Source: Reyranella sp. (lineage in GTDB: Bacteria > Pseudomonadota > Alphaproteobacteria > Reyranellales > Reyranellaceae). Taken from it: DNA of 64,000 nt. A program made the position numbers and the translations under genes. The notes beneath the pieces were generated by a model, which worked only from the letters and a program-made list of their open reading frames with translations, searched no databases and was not told the DNA's origin. Positions 18,858 to 28,672 of this stretch are shown in pieces; position 1 is the stretch's first letter, and each line of letters begins with the position of its first letter. The stretch lies in contig JAQSDW010000242.1 of assembly GCA_029946105.1 (NCBI GenBank), forward strand, positions 1-64,000, written 5' to 3'.

Positions 18858-21212
18858 ATGGAATGGGCTCCGGTTTCCCAGCGTATCTGGGACATGAAAT
18901 ATCGCTTCCGCGACGCGACCGGCTTATTGGGCGGCCAATCGGGCGGCCAGACCGACGCCGACCTGGACGCGACGTGGTGGCGCGTGGCGCGGGCGCTCGC
19001 GGTGCCGGAACGCGACCCGGAGCTTTGGGCCGGCCGGTTCCACGACGCCCTGTCCGGTTTCAAGTTCCTGCCGGCTGGCCGCGTGATTGCGGGTGCCGGC
19101 ACCGGCCGCAGTGTCACCCTTTTCAATTGCTTCGTTATGGGAACGATCGGCGACGACATGTCGTCGATTTTCGAGAACCTGCGCGAGGCCGCGCTCACCA
19201 TGCAGCAGGGCGGTGGCATCGGTCACGACTTCTCGACGCTTCGGCCGCAGGGCGCGCCGGTGAAGGGCGTTGGTGCCGACGCCTCGGGGCCGCTGTCGTT
19301 CATGGATGTGTGGGACGCCATGTGCCGTACCATCATGAGCGCAGGCTCGCGCCGTGGCGCCATGATGGCGACGCTGCGCTGCGATCATCCCGACATCGAG
19401 GCTTTCGTCGATGCCAAGCGCGATCCTACGCGCCTGCGCATGTTCAACGTCTCGGTGCTGGTTACCGACGCCTTCATGAAGGCAGTGAAAGACGATGCCG
19501 ACTGGAACCTGGTGTTCGGCGGCAAGGTCTTCCGTACCATCAAGGCGAAGGCGCTGTGGGAGCGCATCATGCGCGCCACCTACGACGTTGCCGAACCCGG
19601 CGTGATCTTCATCGATCGCGTCAACCGGCGGAACAACCTGCAGTATTGCGAGACTATCCAGGCGACGAACCCGTGTGGCGAACAGCCGTTGCCGCCCTAC
19701 GGCGCGTGCCTGCTGGGTTCGATCAATCTCGCTGCCCTGGTGAAGAAGCCGTTCACGCCTGAAGCCAGCCTCGATCTCGAAGCGCTGGAGAAACTCGTGC
19801 CGATTGCGGTGCGCATGCTCGACAACGTGGTCGATGTCTCGCGCTTTCCCCTGCCGCAGCAGGAGAAAGAGGCGAAGGCCAAGCGCCGCATCGGGCTCGG
19901 CGTCACCGGTCTGGCCGACGCACTGATCCTCTGCGGCGTGCGCTACGGCTCGGCCGAGGCGGTGCGGCTCACGCGCGAATGGCTGGGCGCGGTCCAGCGC
20001 TTGTCCTATCTTGCCTCGGCCGACATAGCGGCGGAAAAGGGCAGCTTCGAACTCTACGATCGCACCAAATATTTGGCTGGCGAGACGATCCGCGGCCTGC
20101 CCGAGGATGTGCGCACCGCCATCGGCCGCTACGGCATCCGCAATGCGCTGCTGAATTCGATCGCGCCCACCGGCACGATCTCTCTGCTGGCCGACAATGT
20201 TTCCTCCGGCATCGAGCCGGTGTTCGCCTTCGGCTATGTGCGCCATGTGCTGCAACCCGACGGAACCAAGCGCGAGGAAAGCGTCGAGGACCAGGCATTC
20301 CGCGTCTGGCGCGAGCTCAAGGGCAACGAGGCGCCGCCATCGGACGTGTTTGTCGATGCCCAGACGCTGACGCCCGCCGATCACCTCGCCATGCAGGCTG
20401 CGGCGCAGGACTTCGTTGACAGCTCGATCTCCAAGACCATCAACCTGCCGCGCGACGTCTCGTTCGAGGCCTTCCAGAGCGTCTACGCGGAGGCCTATGC
20501 GCAGAACTGCAAGGGCTGCACGACCTATAGGCCGAACGATGTGACGGGCGCAGTGCTCGAGGTGAGGCCCGAAGCAGCCGAGCCGCGGGCCACTCCCGCA
20601 CTCGTGCCGGTGCCGGCGCGCGACGGCGCGCGCGGGGACGGTGTCGTCTATATCGCCCAGCCGCTCGACAGGCCAGAAGAGCTGCCGGGTCAGACCTACA
20701 AGATAAAATGGCCGGGCAGCGACCACGCGATCTACATCACCATCAACGACGTGATGCAGGACGGCCGCCGCCGGCCGTTCGAGATCTTCATCAATTCGAA
20801 GAACATGGAGCACTACGCCTGGACCGTGGCGCTCACCCGCATGATCTCGGCGGTGTTCCGCCGCGGCGGCGACGTGTCGTTCGTGGTCGAGGAGCTGAAG
20901 GCCGTATTCGATCCGCGCGGCGGCCAGTGGATGGAGGGCCGCTACGTGCCGTCACTGCTGGCGGCGATCGGCGGCGTGATCGAGCGGCACCTGATCGAGA
21001 TCGGGTTCCTGAGCCCGGCCGATGCGCCGCTGCTGGCAGAGGCCGCCGATCAGCGGATCCGGCTGGCGGCCGGCGCCCGCGAACCGGCGCAGAGGGGACC
21101 GGGGGCCAACGTGGCGGCGATGGGTCAGTGCCCGAACTGCGGCGCCGCCTCCCTCACGCACCAGGAAGGCTGCGACGTCTGCCTCAACTGCGGCTACTCG
21201 CGCTGCGGCTGA
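18858..21212 (+). CDS. nrdJ: Adenosylcobalamin-dependent (class II) ribonucleotide reductase
   Basis: At 784 residues this is the shorter form of the B12-dependent reductase that makes deoxyribonucleotides. Active-site regions are visible: FNCFVMGT with the cysteine near residue 90, NPCGEQPLPPYG with C273 and E275, and SIAPTGTISLLADNVSSG near residue 435, the loop common to all reductases. The last 27 residues hold six cysteines (C758, C761, C772, C775, C778, C783), resembling a zinc-ribbon or redox-relay tail. The ATG at 18858 is preferred to a TTG six bases earlier; neither has a clear ribosome-binding site. The enzyme depends on the adenosyltransferase product. No class I nrdAB is seen in the window. 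Confidence 0.95.
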   Translation: MEWAPVSQRIWDMKYRFRDATGLLGGQSGGQTDADLDATWWRVARALAVPERDPELWAGRFHDALSGFKFLPAGRVIAGAGTGRSVTLFNCFVMGTIGDDMSSIFENLREAALTMQQGGGIGHDFSTLRPQGAPVKGVGADASGPLSFMDVWDAMCRTIMSAGSRRGAMMATLRCDHPDIEAFVDAKRDPTRLRMFNVSVLVTDAFMKAVKDDADWNLVFGGKVFRTIKAKALWERIMRATYDVAEPGVIFIDRVNRRNNLQYCETIQATNPCGEQPLPPYGACLLGSINLAALVKKPFTPEASLDLEALEKLVPIAVRMLDNVVDVSRFPLPQQEKEAKAKRRIGLGVTGLADALILCGVRYGSAEAVRLTREWLGAVQRLSYLASADIAAEKGSFELYDRTKYLAGETIRGLPEDVRTAIGRYGIRNALLNSIAPTGTISLLADNVSSGIEPVFAFGYVRHVLQPDGTKREESVEDQAFRVWRELKGNEAPPSDVFVDAQTLTPADHLAMQAAAQDFVDSSISKTINLPRDVSFEAFQSVYAEAYAQNCKGCTTYRPNDVTGAVLEVRPEAAEPRATPALVPVPARDGARGDGVVYIAQPLDRPEELPGQTYKIKWPGSDHAIYITINDVMQDGRRRPFEIFINSKNMEHYAWTVALTRMISAVFRRGGDVSFVVEELKAVFDPRGGQWMEGRYVPSLLAAIGGVIERHLIEIGFLSPADAPLLAEAADQRIRLAAGAREPAQRGPGANVAAMGQCPNCGAASLTHQEGCDVCLNCGYSRCG

Positions 21213-21377
21213 TCGAGGCTGACGGCATTGCTAGCGACGTCAAACAAGTCATTCGGTGTCCCACGGCGTATCAGGTCTCAACCAGAATTCGCGAGCCAGA
21301 ACAGGGCATTACCCGTTGCGCCGGCCGCGTCCATCGACGTGAACCCGTGTCCCATCGACTGAGCGCCGGGGCGGGAG

Positions 21378-22379
21378 TCAGCCCAGTTCGAGCGAGATTC
21401 CGGCGGTCTTGCTGACCTCGGCCCAGATCTTGGCGAAGTTGCCGACGAACTTGGTGTATTCGGCCGGGGTCATCGGCTTGGCTTCGGGCAGCAGCACGAC
21501 TTCCTTGAAGCGTTCGACGACTTCGGGCGCCTTGTAGGCCTTCTGCAATTCATCGTAGAGGCGGGCCACGATCTCGGGCGACATGCCCTTGGGGCCCGAG
21601 ACGCCGACCCAGGTCGAGGTCGTCATCTTGGGGAAGCCCTGTTCGGCAAACGTGAGGCCGTTGGGGTACATGTCGATGCGTGTTTCCGAGCTTATCGCCA
21701 GCATGCGGACCTTGCCGGCATTGATGTGCGGGACGTTGGTCGTGATCGGGTCGAACATCGACGGGATGGTCCCGGCCAGCATGTCCTGCAGCGACGGCGC
21801 CGAGCCGCGGTAGGGCACGTGCTTCAGCTTGATGCCGGCCAGGCTGGACAGCAATTCGCCCATCAGATGGGTGTTGGAGCCGATGCCGGAACTGCCGAAG
21901 GCGATCTGGTCCGGCTTGGCCTTGGCGTCGGCGATGTAGTCGGCCAGCGTCTTGTAGGGCGAATCGCCCGGGACGATCAGGACGTTGGGCGTATGGCCGA
22001 TCAGGGTGACGTGGGTGAAGTCGGTGATCACGTTGTAAGGCAGCTTTGGATAGATTCCGGGCGCGATGCCCAGCGGCGAGGCATGGGAGATGACCAGGGT
22101 GTAGCCGTCGGGGGCGGCCTTGGCGGCGAGGTCCGAGCCGATCGTGCCGCCGGCGCCGGGCCGGTTCTCGACGATGACCTGGGTGCCCAGTGCGGCCGAG
22201 AGCTTGGGCGCCAGGATGCGCGAGATCGTGTCGGCCGTGCCGCCCGGCGGGAAGGTGGCGATCAGCTTGATCGGCGCCTTGGTCGGCCAGTCGGTGCTTG
22301 CGCGGACTGCTGGCGCTGCGAGGGACGAGCCCAATGTGGCGGCAGAGGCGGCGACGACGGTGCGGCGGGTCAATTTCAT
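21378..22379 (-). CDS. Bug/TctC-family substrate-binding protein
   Basis: A second Bug-family periplasmic binding protein, 333 residues. The signal peptide has a twin Arg (TRRTVVAASAA) and ends near AVRAS. The mature part opens with IKLIATFPPGGTADT and has VIVENRPGAGG, both family hallmarks. It has no TctA or TctB neighbour and lies alone between nrdJ (165-base gap without features) and a divergent HtrA protease. The ligand is unknown. It differs from the copy at 1.9 kb and is not a recent duplicate. Confidence 0.88.
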   Translation of the reverse strand: MKLTRRTVVAASAATLGSSLAAPAVRASTDWPTKAPIKLIATFPPGGTADTISRILAPKLSAALGTQVIVENRPGAGGTIGSDLAAKAAPDGYTLVISHASPLGIAPGIYPKLPYNVITDFTHVTLIGHTPNVLIVPGDSPYKTLADYIADAKAKPDQIAFGSSGIGSNTHLMGELLSSLAGIKLKHVPYRGSAPSLQDMLAGTIPSMFDPITTNVPHINAGKVRMLAISSETRIDMYPNGLTFAEQGFPKMTTSTWVGVSGPKGMSPEIVARLYDELQKAYKAPEVVERFKEVVLLPEAKPMTPAEYTKFVGNFAKIWAEVSKTAGISLELG

Positions 22380-22518
22380 GCAGGGCTCCCGGTCGGCTGC
22401 GCCGATTCCGGCGCGTTACGTTCTGGGTCGCTGCAATGGGTGTGCCATCCGGGGGACTCGGCCCTTGATTTGCCATATGACTGACCGCAAATGCTCGGGC
22501 GAACACGGAGACCAATGA

Positions 22519-23889
22519 ATGACGGGGCTTAGGTATCTGGCGGCGCTGATCGTAATCGGGGCAACGGCGATGGCCGGCTCTGCGGTCGCCGTTGCGCAGC
22601 CGCTGCCGAGTGATCGCAGCGACCTCGCTTATTCATACGCGCCGCTGGTCAAGCGCGTGTCGCCGGCCGTCGTGAACATCTACACGACCACGAACGCGCG
22701 GGTGCAGCGCCGCCTGCCGTTCCCTTTTCCCGGCGTCCCGCAGGCGGGCGAGCGGGTGCAGAATTCGCTGGGGTCGGGCGTGCTGGTCCGGCCTGACGGG
22801 CTGATCGTGACCAACGCCCATGTCGTGAAGGGCGCCGACGAAATTCGCATCGTGCTCGCCGACCGGCGCGAATACGAAGCCAAGGTCGTCACCCAGGACG
22901 AGCGTTACGACCTGGCGCTGGTCCGCATCGACGTCGCGGGCGAGAAGTTTCCCTTCCTCGAGATGCGTGATTCAGACTCGGTCGAGGTCGGCGATGTCGT
23001 GCTGGCGATCGGCAATCCGTTCGGTCTGAACCAGACCGTGACCAGCGGCATCGTCTCGGCGGTGGCGCGCAGCGCCGGTGGCGTCAACGATTCGAACTTC
23101 TTCCTGCAGACCGACGCGGCCATCAATCCCGGCAACTCCGGCGGCGCCCTGGTGAGCCTCGACGGACGGCTAATCGGCATCAATACGGCGATCTATTCGC
23201 AGAGCGGCGGCTCGGTGGGTATCGGCTTCGCCACGCCGTCGAACATCGTGGCGCGCATGGTCGCCATCGGTGAGCAGGGCGGCCGCATCGTGCGCCCCTG
23301 GCTTGGCGTCAGCATGCAGCGCGTGACGCCCGATCTCGCCGCGGGCTTCGGTCTGTCGCGGCCGGCCGGCCTGGTGGTGAAGGAGGTCTTCCTCGCTGGA
23401 CCCGGTGCCGACGCCGGCCTCAAGCGCAACGACGTGATCATCGCGCTGCGCGACCTGCCCATCGACGATGAGGCCGGTCTCCGGTTCCGCCTTTCAACGC
23501 TCCAGGTCGATACGGTGGTGCCGGTGCGCATCGTTCGGGCCGGCAAGGAATTGATCGTCCAGATGAAGCTCGCGGCCCCGCCCGAGGACCCGCCACGCGA
23601 TCGCTCGTCGCTCGACGGTCGCCAGCCGCTCTCCGGCGCCACCGTGGTCAACATGTCACCGGCGGTTGCGGAAGAGATGGGCCTCGCCGAATGGCGGCCG
23701 GGTGTTGCCGTCGTCGAGATCAAGCCGGGTGCCTATGCCGCCCGGTTCATCCGTCCCGGCGACATGATCCTGGCCGCCAACGGCCAGGACGTGAAGAGCG
23801 TCGAGGACCTCAAGAAGCGCATCGCCGCCGGCATCGCCAACGTCTCGATCGGACGCGAGGGCATGGTATCCACCGTCCAGTTCCGCTGA
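22519..23889 (+). CDS. Do/HtrA-type periplasmic serine protease
   Basis: A 456-residue trypsin-fold protease for periplasmic protein quality control. A signal peptide covers about residues 1-27 (ending AVAQ). The catalytic triad is H101 (TNAHVV), D131 (RYDLALV) and S207 (GNSGGA). Two PDZ domains follow, at about 262-345 and 365-450. It is shorter than DegP and close to DegQ/DegS in size. GGAG at 22507-22510 precedes the ATG. Upstream, ATTTGC and GCAAAT (22468-22473 and 22487-22492) form an inverted repeat of unknown meaning. rarA follows after 19 bases. Confidence 0.93.
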   Translation: MTGLRYLAALIVIGATAMAGSAVAVAQPLPSDRSDLAYSYAPLVKRVSPAVVNIYTTTNARVQRRLPFPFPGVPQAGERVQNSLGSGVLVRPDGLIVTNAHVVKGADEIRIVLADRREYEAKVVTQDERYDLALVRIDVAGEKFPFLEMRDSDSVEVGDVVLAIGNPFGLNQTVTSGIVSAVARSAGGVNDSNFFLQTDAAINPGNSGGALVSLDGRLIGINTAIYSQSGGSVGIGFATPSNIVARMVAIGEQGGRIVRPWLGVSMQRVTPDLAAGFGLSRPAGLVVKEVFLAGPGADAGLKRNDVIIALRDLPIDDEAGLRFRLSTLQVDTVVPVRIVRAGKELIVQMKLAAPPEDPPRDRSSLDGRQPLSGATVVNMSPAVAEEMGLAEWRPGVAVVEIKPGAYAARFIRPGDMILAANGQDVKSVEDLKKRIAAGIANVSIGREGMVSTVQFR

Positions 23890-23908
23890 GGCGTGGTAGC
23901 CTCGGATC

Positions 23909-25198
23909 GTGCCGGCTGAACTCTTCGCCTCGCTCGCCCCGACGCCGCTTGCCGAACGCCTGCGGCCGCGCGCGCTTGGCGAGATCCTGGGTCAGGATCA
24001 TCTGCTCGGGCCCGAGGGTCCGCTCGGCCGCATGTTGGCGGCACGCAAGCTCAGCTCGCTGATCCTGTGGGGGCCGCCAGGCTGCGGCAAGACGACCATC
24101 GCGCGGCTGCTCGCCGAGGCGACCGACCTGCATTTCGAGCCGCTGTCGGCGGTGTTCTCGGGTGTCGCCGACCTGCGCAAGATCTTCGAGGCGGCACGCC
24201 AGCGCCGCAAGGACGGCAAGGGCACGCTGCTGTTCGTCGACGAGATCCACCGCTTCAACCGCGCCCAGCAGGATGGCTTCCTGCCCTATGTCGAGGACGG
24301 CACAGTCACCCTGATCGGCGCGACCACCGAGAACCCGTCGTTCGAACTTAACGCCGCGCTCCTGTCGCGTTGCCAGGTGCTGGTGCTGCGCCGCCTCGAC
24401 GAAGCCGCACTGGAGACGTTGTTGGCCCGGGTCGAGAAGACGCTCGGCCGCGAACTCCCCCTCGATGAGCAGGGACGGCAATCCCTGTTCGCCATGGCCG
24501 ATGGCGATGGCCGCTACCTGATTGGCCTCGCCGAGCAGCTCGCCCAGCTCAAGGAGAAGGGGCCGTTGCCACCGGCCCGGCTGGCGACGTTGCTGCAGAA
24601 GCGCGCGCCGCTCTACGACAAGGCGCAGGAAGCGCACTACAATCTGATCAGCGCGCTTCACAAGTCGCTGCGCGGGTCCGACGTCGATGCCGCCCTCTAC
24701 TGGTTCGCCCGCATGCTGGATGGCGGCGAGGATCCCAAGTACATCGCCCGCCGCCTCGTCCGTTTCGCCGTCGAGGACATCGGCATGGCCGATCCCCAGG
24801 CGCTCACCCAGACGCTGGCGGCGTGGGACACCTACGACCGTCTCGGCTCGCCTGAGGGTGAACTCGCCATCGCCCAAGCGGTGATCTATCTCGGCACCGC
24901 GCCCAAATCGAATGCGGGCTATGTCGCCTACGGTGCCGCCAAGCGCGCCGCCAAGACCCATGGCTCGCTGACACCGCCGATGCACATCCTGAATGCGCCG
25001 ACCAAGCTCATGAAGGAGATCGGCTACGGCCAGGGCTACGAGTACGACCACAACGCAGCCGACGGATTCTCCGGCCAGAACTACTTTCCCGACGGCATGG
25101 TGCGCGAGGAGTTCTACCAGCCTGTCGAGCGCGGCTTCGAGCGCGAGATCGTGAAGCGCCTGGAGTACTGGAAGAAGCTTCGCGAGAAGAAGCGCTGA
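23909..25198 (+). CDS. rarA: Replication-associated recombination protein A
   Basis: A 429-residue AAA+ ATPase of the RarA/MgsA/WRNIP1 family, which acts at stalled replication forks. Walker A is GPPGCGKT at 55-62, Walker B is LLFVDEIH near 107-114, and sensor 1 is in IGATTENPSFELN. The C-terminal tetramerisation region includes RFAVEDIGMADPQAL. The start is GTG, which keeps the short N terminus LRPRALGEILGQDH usual for the family. It converges on the L,D-transpeptidase gene with a four-base gap. Confidence 0.95.
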   Translation: MPAELFASLAPTPLAERLRPRALGEILGQDHLLGPEGPLGRMLAARKLSSLILWGPPGCGKTTIARLLAEATDLHFEPLSAVFSGVADLRKIFEAARQRRKDGKGTLLFVDEIHRFNRAQQDGFLPYVEDGTVTLIGATTENPSFELNAALLSRCQVLVLRRLDEAALETLLARVEKTLGRELPLDEQGRQSLFAMADGDGRYLIGLAEQLAQLKEKGPLPPARLATLLQKRAPLYDKAQEAHYNLISALHKSLRGSDVDAALYWFARMLDGGEDPKYIARRLVRFAVEDIGMADPQALTQTLAAWDTYDRLGSPEGELAIAQAVIYLGTAPKSNAGYVAYGAAKRAAKTHGSLTPPMHILNAPTKLMKEIGYGQGYEYDHNAADGFSGQNYFPDGMVREEFYQPVERGFEREIVKRLEYWKKLREKKR

Positions 25199-25202
25199 GC
25201 CG

Positions 25203-26687
25203 TCAGGGCTTCGGCATCGCCTTCACGACCAGGCGGTCGCGGCCATAGATGTCGTCGCGGAACGTCGCCGCGCCAGCAGCATCGGCCGTCGTGGTGCGGT
25301 AGGTGACGTAGAGCGTGACCGGCTCGGGGAAGGTGTAGTGTGCCTGCTGGCCCGAATCGATGACCTGCCGCACGCGGTCCTTGCTGAAGCCGCTCTTGCC
25401 GTTGAACACCTTCTCGACGAAATCCAGCGGGCTGAGCAGACGGATGCAGCCATGGCTGAAGTTGCGGCTGCCCTCGGTGAACAGCCAGCGGCTGGCGGTG
25501 TCGTGCATGTAGATCCCGTACTTGTTGGCGAACGGGAAGAAGATGTAGCCGAGCGCATTGGAGGCGCCGGAATCCTGCCGGATCCGGTAGGGAAACGCCT
25601 TGGGATGGATCGAATTCCAATCGATCGTATTGGGATCGATCTCGGTGTCGTCGCTCCAGTTGGCGAAGATCTTGAAGCTGCCCCCGGTCAGCGCATTGGG
25701 ATCGCGGCGCAGCAGCGGCAGGTATTCCTCGCCGGCGATCGACTGCGGCACGGTCCAGAACGGGTTGGTCTGGAAGCCGCGCATCACCGAGGAGATCTCG
25801 GGCGTCGGATCCTTCGGCGTGCCCACGATCACCAGGCTCTGGAACGCGACCTTGCCGCCGTCGACGAACACCATCGAATAGTCGCCGGCATTCACGAACA
25901 CGTAGCGGCTGCCGAGATCCTCGGGCAGCCAGCGTCGGCGCTCCAGGTTGGCCACGATCTGCTCGATGCGTTCGTCGATCGTGGTGTTGAGCGAGCGGAC
26001 CGTCTTGGCGCCGATGACGCCGTCGACCGTCAGGCCCTTGGTCTCCTGGTAGGCCTTGACGACGGTGACCAGCGCCTCGTCGTACTGATCGGCGACAAGG
26101 CCGGGGTCGGGCAGCTTGAGGTCGAGTTCGGCCAGGCGCTTGCGTAGCACCGGCACGCGGGCGTCGATCATGCCCGGCTTCAGCGCCACGCCGTCGGGCA
26201 TCGGTGTGAAGGCTGCCTTGGCGCGCTTGTCGCGCCAGATCGCCAACGCTTTTTGCAGTCCAGGGTAGTCGCCCTTGGGCGGAAGAGACGTCAGGTAGGC
26301 CGCGAAGTCGGGCGCTTCGGCGGCCGCTTTCAACAGGTCCGTCCGGTCGACCTTGCGCTGGTCGATCGAGATTTCCTTGTCGATCCGGTTGGCGCGCACG
26401 CGACCCGTTGACACATCGCTGGCGTAGGAGACGAACGCCGCCGTGAGAAGCGCCTCTGCCGCTGCCGGATCTGACCCCGGCGCCACAGCCTTCTCGACAT
26501 CGGCCAGACTGTACCAGGCAGGGTTGAGCCCGTGGTCGCCGGCCGCGCGCAGAACGCCCACAAGTGCGTCTGCACGGACTTTGCCGGCTGACCCGGTCCA
26601 CAGCGTGTCGCTGGCAAGGGAGGGAAACGACCCGAAAACGGGTACGACGAAGGCCAGTAGACCGGCGAGAAAATGAAGGCGAATCAC
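25203..26687 (-). CDS. L,D-transpeptidase (YcbB/LdtD-like) with peptidoglycan-binding domain
   Basis: A 494-residue exported enzyme that forms 3-3 cross-links in peptidoglycan or attaches proteins to it. The N terminus has a signal peptide (RLHFLAGLLAFVVPVFG). A peptidoglycan-binding domain lies mid-protein (VVKAYQETKGLTVDGVIG), and the YkuD catalytic motif is SHGCIR with C414 as nucleophile. I chose the GTG at 26687 because it overlaps the upstream stop (GTGA) and puts the signal peptide at residue 1; an ATG at 26723 would add 12 residues ahead of the signal and overlap the upstream gene by 40 bases. Confidence 0.9.
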   Translation of the reverse strand: MIRLHFLAGLLAFVVPVFGSFPSLASDTLWTGSAGKVRADALVGVLRAAGDHGLNPAWYSLADVEKAVAPGSDPAAAEALLTAAFVSYASDVSTGRVRANRIDKEISIDQRKVDRTDLLKAAAEAPDFAAYLTSLPPKGDYPGLQKALAIWRDKRAKAAFTPMPDGVALKPGMIDARVPVLRKRLAELDLKLPDPGLVADQYDEALVTVVKAYQETKGLTVDGVIGAKTVRSLNTTIDERIEQIVANLERRRWLPEDLGSRYVFVNAGDYSMVFVDGGKVAFQSLVIVGTPKDPTPEISSVMRGFQTNPFWTVPQSIAGEEYLPLLRRDPNALTGGSFKIFANWSDDTEIDPNTIDWNSIHPKAFPYRIRQDSGASNALGYIFFPFANKYGIYMHDTASRWLFTEGSRNFSHGCIRLLSPLDFVEKVFNGKSGFSKDRVRQVIDSGQQAHYTFPEPVTLYVTYRTTTADAAGAATFRDDIYGRDRLVVKAMPKP

Positions 26688-27613
26688 TCGTCTCGTATAG
26701 CCGGAAACTTCCGATTCGTCCATGAAGCGGTGAAATCATGCGCTTCGAGAAAGCCGAGCAGATCCTGGGTAGCCCGCTGCTTCAGTTCCGGCGTCCCGCC
26801 GCCTGCCCGCGCGCCTCGGGTGACGCAATGCTGCCGGGCCCAGGCCTGGTAGTCGGGCTCGCTCATCGCCCGTCCCGCCGCCGGGATGAAATGCGTGCCG
26901 TCGTCCTCGATGTAGTTGCGGCAGCACGACCAGTTCTCGGCATCCTTGATGTCGAACACCGGCCCGATCGACTCCCAGCCGTGATGGGCGCTGCCGTAGA
27001 CCTTGACCTTGATCCGGCCGTTGCCGGTGGCCCGCATGCGCTCGGCGTATTCGACGGCGAGCGGTGCCGGCGTGTAGTCGTCGCGCGCGGCCAGCATGAA
27101 GAACATCGGCCGGCCGTGGGTTGTCGGGTCGCGGTGCTGGGCCGTGGCGCCGGGGCAGATCGCTACGTGAAGGTCGAACAGGTGGGCGAAGCCGCCGCGC
27201 CAGCGCTGGCGGACGGCGATTGCCGCATTGAGGGTCGCCACGCCGCCCTTGGAGACGCCCATGATGCCGATCCGCTGGGGATCGATGCGGCGGTCGTCGC
27301 GCAGCAGGGCAAGGGCTGCGAAGGCATCTCCCTCCATCTGGGCGCCCGAGACCAAGCTCTGGTCCGCGACCGTGCGGCGGACGCCGCGGCCGGTGAAGCT
27401 GTCGACGATCAGGGCAGCCGTCCCGGCCTCGTTGAGCCTCTGGGCGTAATAGTGCTCGCGGTGGCGCTGCACGCCGGCGCTGCTGGTCAGGATCACCATG
27501 CAGGGCGCCGGACGCTCGCCCGGCGCCGGCAGGTGCAGACTCGCGGTCAACCGCGCCGGTCGGCAGGCGGCCGGATGATCGAACGTCAGCGTGTCGAACG
27601 ATACCGATTCCAT
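26684..27613 (-). CDS. Dienelactone hydrolase-family alpha/beta hydrolase
   Basis: A 309-residue alpha/beta hydrolase. The nucleophile elbow is GVSKGG with S121, the acid is D178 or D179 in AARDDYTP, and the histidine is H210 or H211 in GSAHHGWES, in the order expected for dienelactone hydrolases. No signal peptide is seen. It is translationally coupled to the L,D-transpeptidase gene and divergent from the pseudouridine synthase. The true substrate is unknown; family membership does not prove lactone hydrolysis. Confidence 0.85.
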   Translation of the reverse strand: MESVSFDTLTFDHPAACRPARLTASLHLPAPGERPAPCMVILTSSAGVQRHREHYYAQRLNEAGTAALIVDSFTGRGVRRTVADQSLVSGAQMEGDAFAALALLRDDRRIDPQRIGIMGVSKGGVATLNAAIAVRQRWRGGFAHLFDLHVAICPGATAQHRDPTTHGRPMFFMLAARDDYTPAPLAVEYAERMRATGNGRIKVKVYGSAHHGWESIGPVFDIKDAENWSCCRNYIEDDGTHFIPAAGRAMSEPDYQAWARQHCVTRGARAGGGTPELKQRATQDLLGFLEAHDFTASWTNRKFPAIRDE

Positions 27614-27648
27614 GGACCCTGTTTAGCTTGTCGCCTAGGTTGCGCGCC

Positions 27649-28656
27649 ATGAGCGACAGCCCCGTCTCCAACGCTTCCCCGGGTGGCCCGCGCGGCCAGG
27701 TCCAGACGCGCGCCGTATCCGACGATGAGGCCGGCCTGCGGCTGGATCGCTGGTTCCAGCGCCATTTCCCCGGCCTCAGCCACGGCGCCCTGCAGAAACT
27801 CCTGCGCACGGGCCAGGTGCGCGTCGACGGCAAGCGGGCGGAAGGCAACGACCGGGTCGAGCCGGGACAGCAGGTTCGCCTGCCGCCCGGCGTCACCCTG
27901 GCACCGCCGCCCAAGCCGCGGGAGATCGCCACCGTCTCCGACCGCGATGCCGCCGAAATGCAGTCCCTGGTCATCCATCGCGACGATCAGGTCATCGTCC
28001 TGAACAAACCGCCGGGCCTTGCGGTACAGGGCGGGACCGGCACGGAGCGGCATATCGACGGCATGCTCGACGCGCTTCGGTTCGGCTTCGAGGATCGGCC
28101 GCGCCTGGTCCATCGCCTCGACAAGGATACCAGCGGCCTTCTTCTGATCGCCCGGACCGGGCAGGCGGCAAAACGGCTGGCCGAGTCGTTTCGCCAGCGC
28201 GAGACGGAAAAGCTCTACTGGGCTGTCGTCGTCGGGGTACCGCCGCAGAAGGAGGGCGCCATCGACCTGCCGCTCGCCAAGCGGCCGGGCGCGCGCGACC
28301 GGGAGATGATGCAGGTCGACAAGGAGAACGGCCAGAAAGCCCTGACGCATTTTCGCGAGCTCGACCGCCTGGCCAAGCGCGCGGCGCTGCTGGCGCTGTG
28401 GCCGCGTACTGGGCGCACGCATCAACTGCGCGTTCATTGCGCGGAGATCGGTTGTCCGATTCTCGGCGACGGCAAGTATGGCGGCGAGGAAGCTTTGCTC
28501 GCCTCCGTCGCCGACGCCCGCCGCTTGCACCTGCATGCTCGCCGGCTGCTGCTGCCGCATCCCTCGGGCAAGGGCGAACTGAAGGTCACGGCCGAGCTGC
28601 CGCCTCACTTCCGCCGTACGGTTGAAGCATTCGGCTTTGCGACGGACGGCGACTGA
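27649..28656 (+). CDS. RluC/RluD-family 23S rRNA pseudouridine synthase
   Basis: A 335-residue enzyme that isomerises uridines in 23S rRNA. An S4 RNA-binding domain spans about 28-85 (LRLDRWFQ, KLLRTGQVRVDG), followed by the catalytic domain with HRLDKDTSG, whose Asp (D158) is the catalytic residue, and the GRTHQLRVH motif near residue 262. The ATG at 27649 is preferred to an upstream TTG at 27628 since it fits family N termini. It is divergent from the hydrolase gene (35-base gap) and probably heads the long run of genes down to acylphosphatase. RluC is the nearest match by layout. Confidence 0.92.
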   Translation: MSDSPVSNASPGGPRGQVQTRAVSDDEAGLRLDRWFQRHFPGLSHGALQKLLRTGQVRVDGKRAEGNDRVEPGQQVRLPPGVTLAPPPKPREIATVSDRDAAEMQSLVIHRDDQVIVLNKPPGLAVQGGTGTERHIDGMLDALRFGFEDRPRLVHRLDKDTSGLLLIARTGQAAKRLAESFRQRETEKLYWAVVVGVPPQKEGAIDLPLAKRPGARDREMMQVDKENGQKALTHFRELDRLAKRAALLALWPRTGRTHQLRVHCAEIGCPILGDGKYGGEEALLASVADARRLHLHARRLLLPHPSGKGELKVTAELPPHFRRTVEAFGFATDGD

Positions 28657-28672
28657 GCGAGAATCTGACGGC

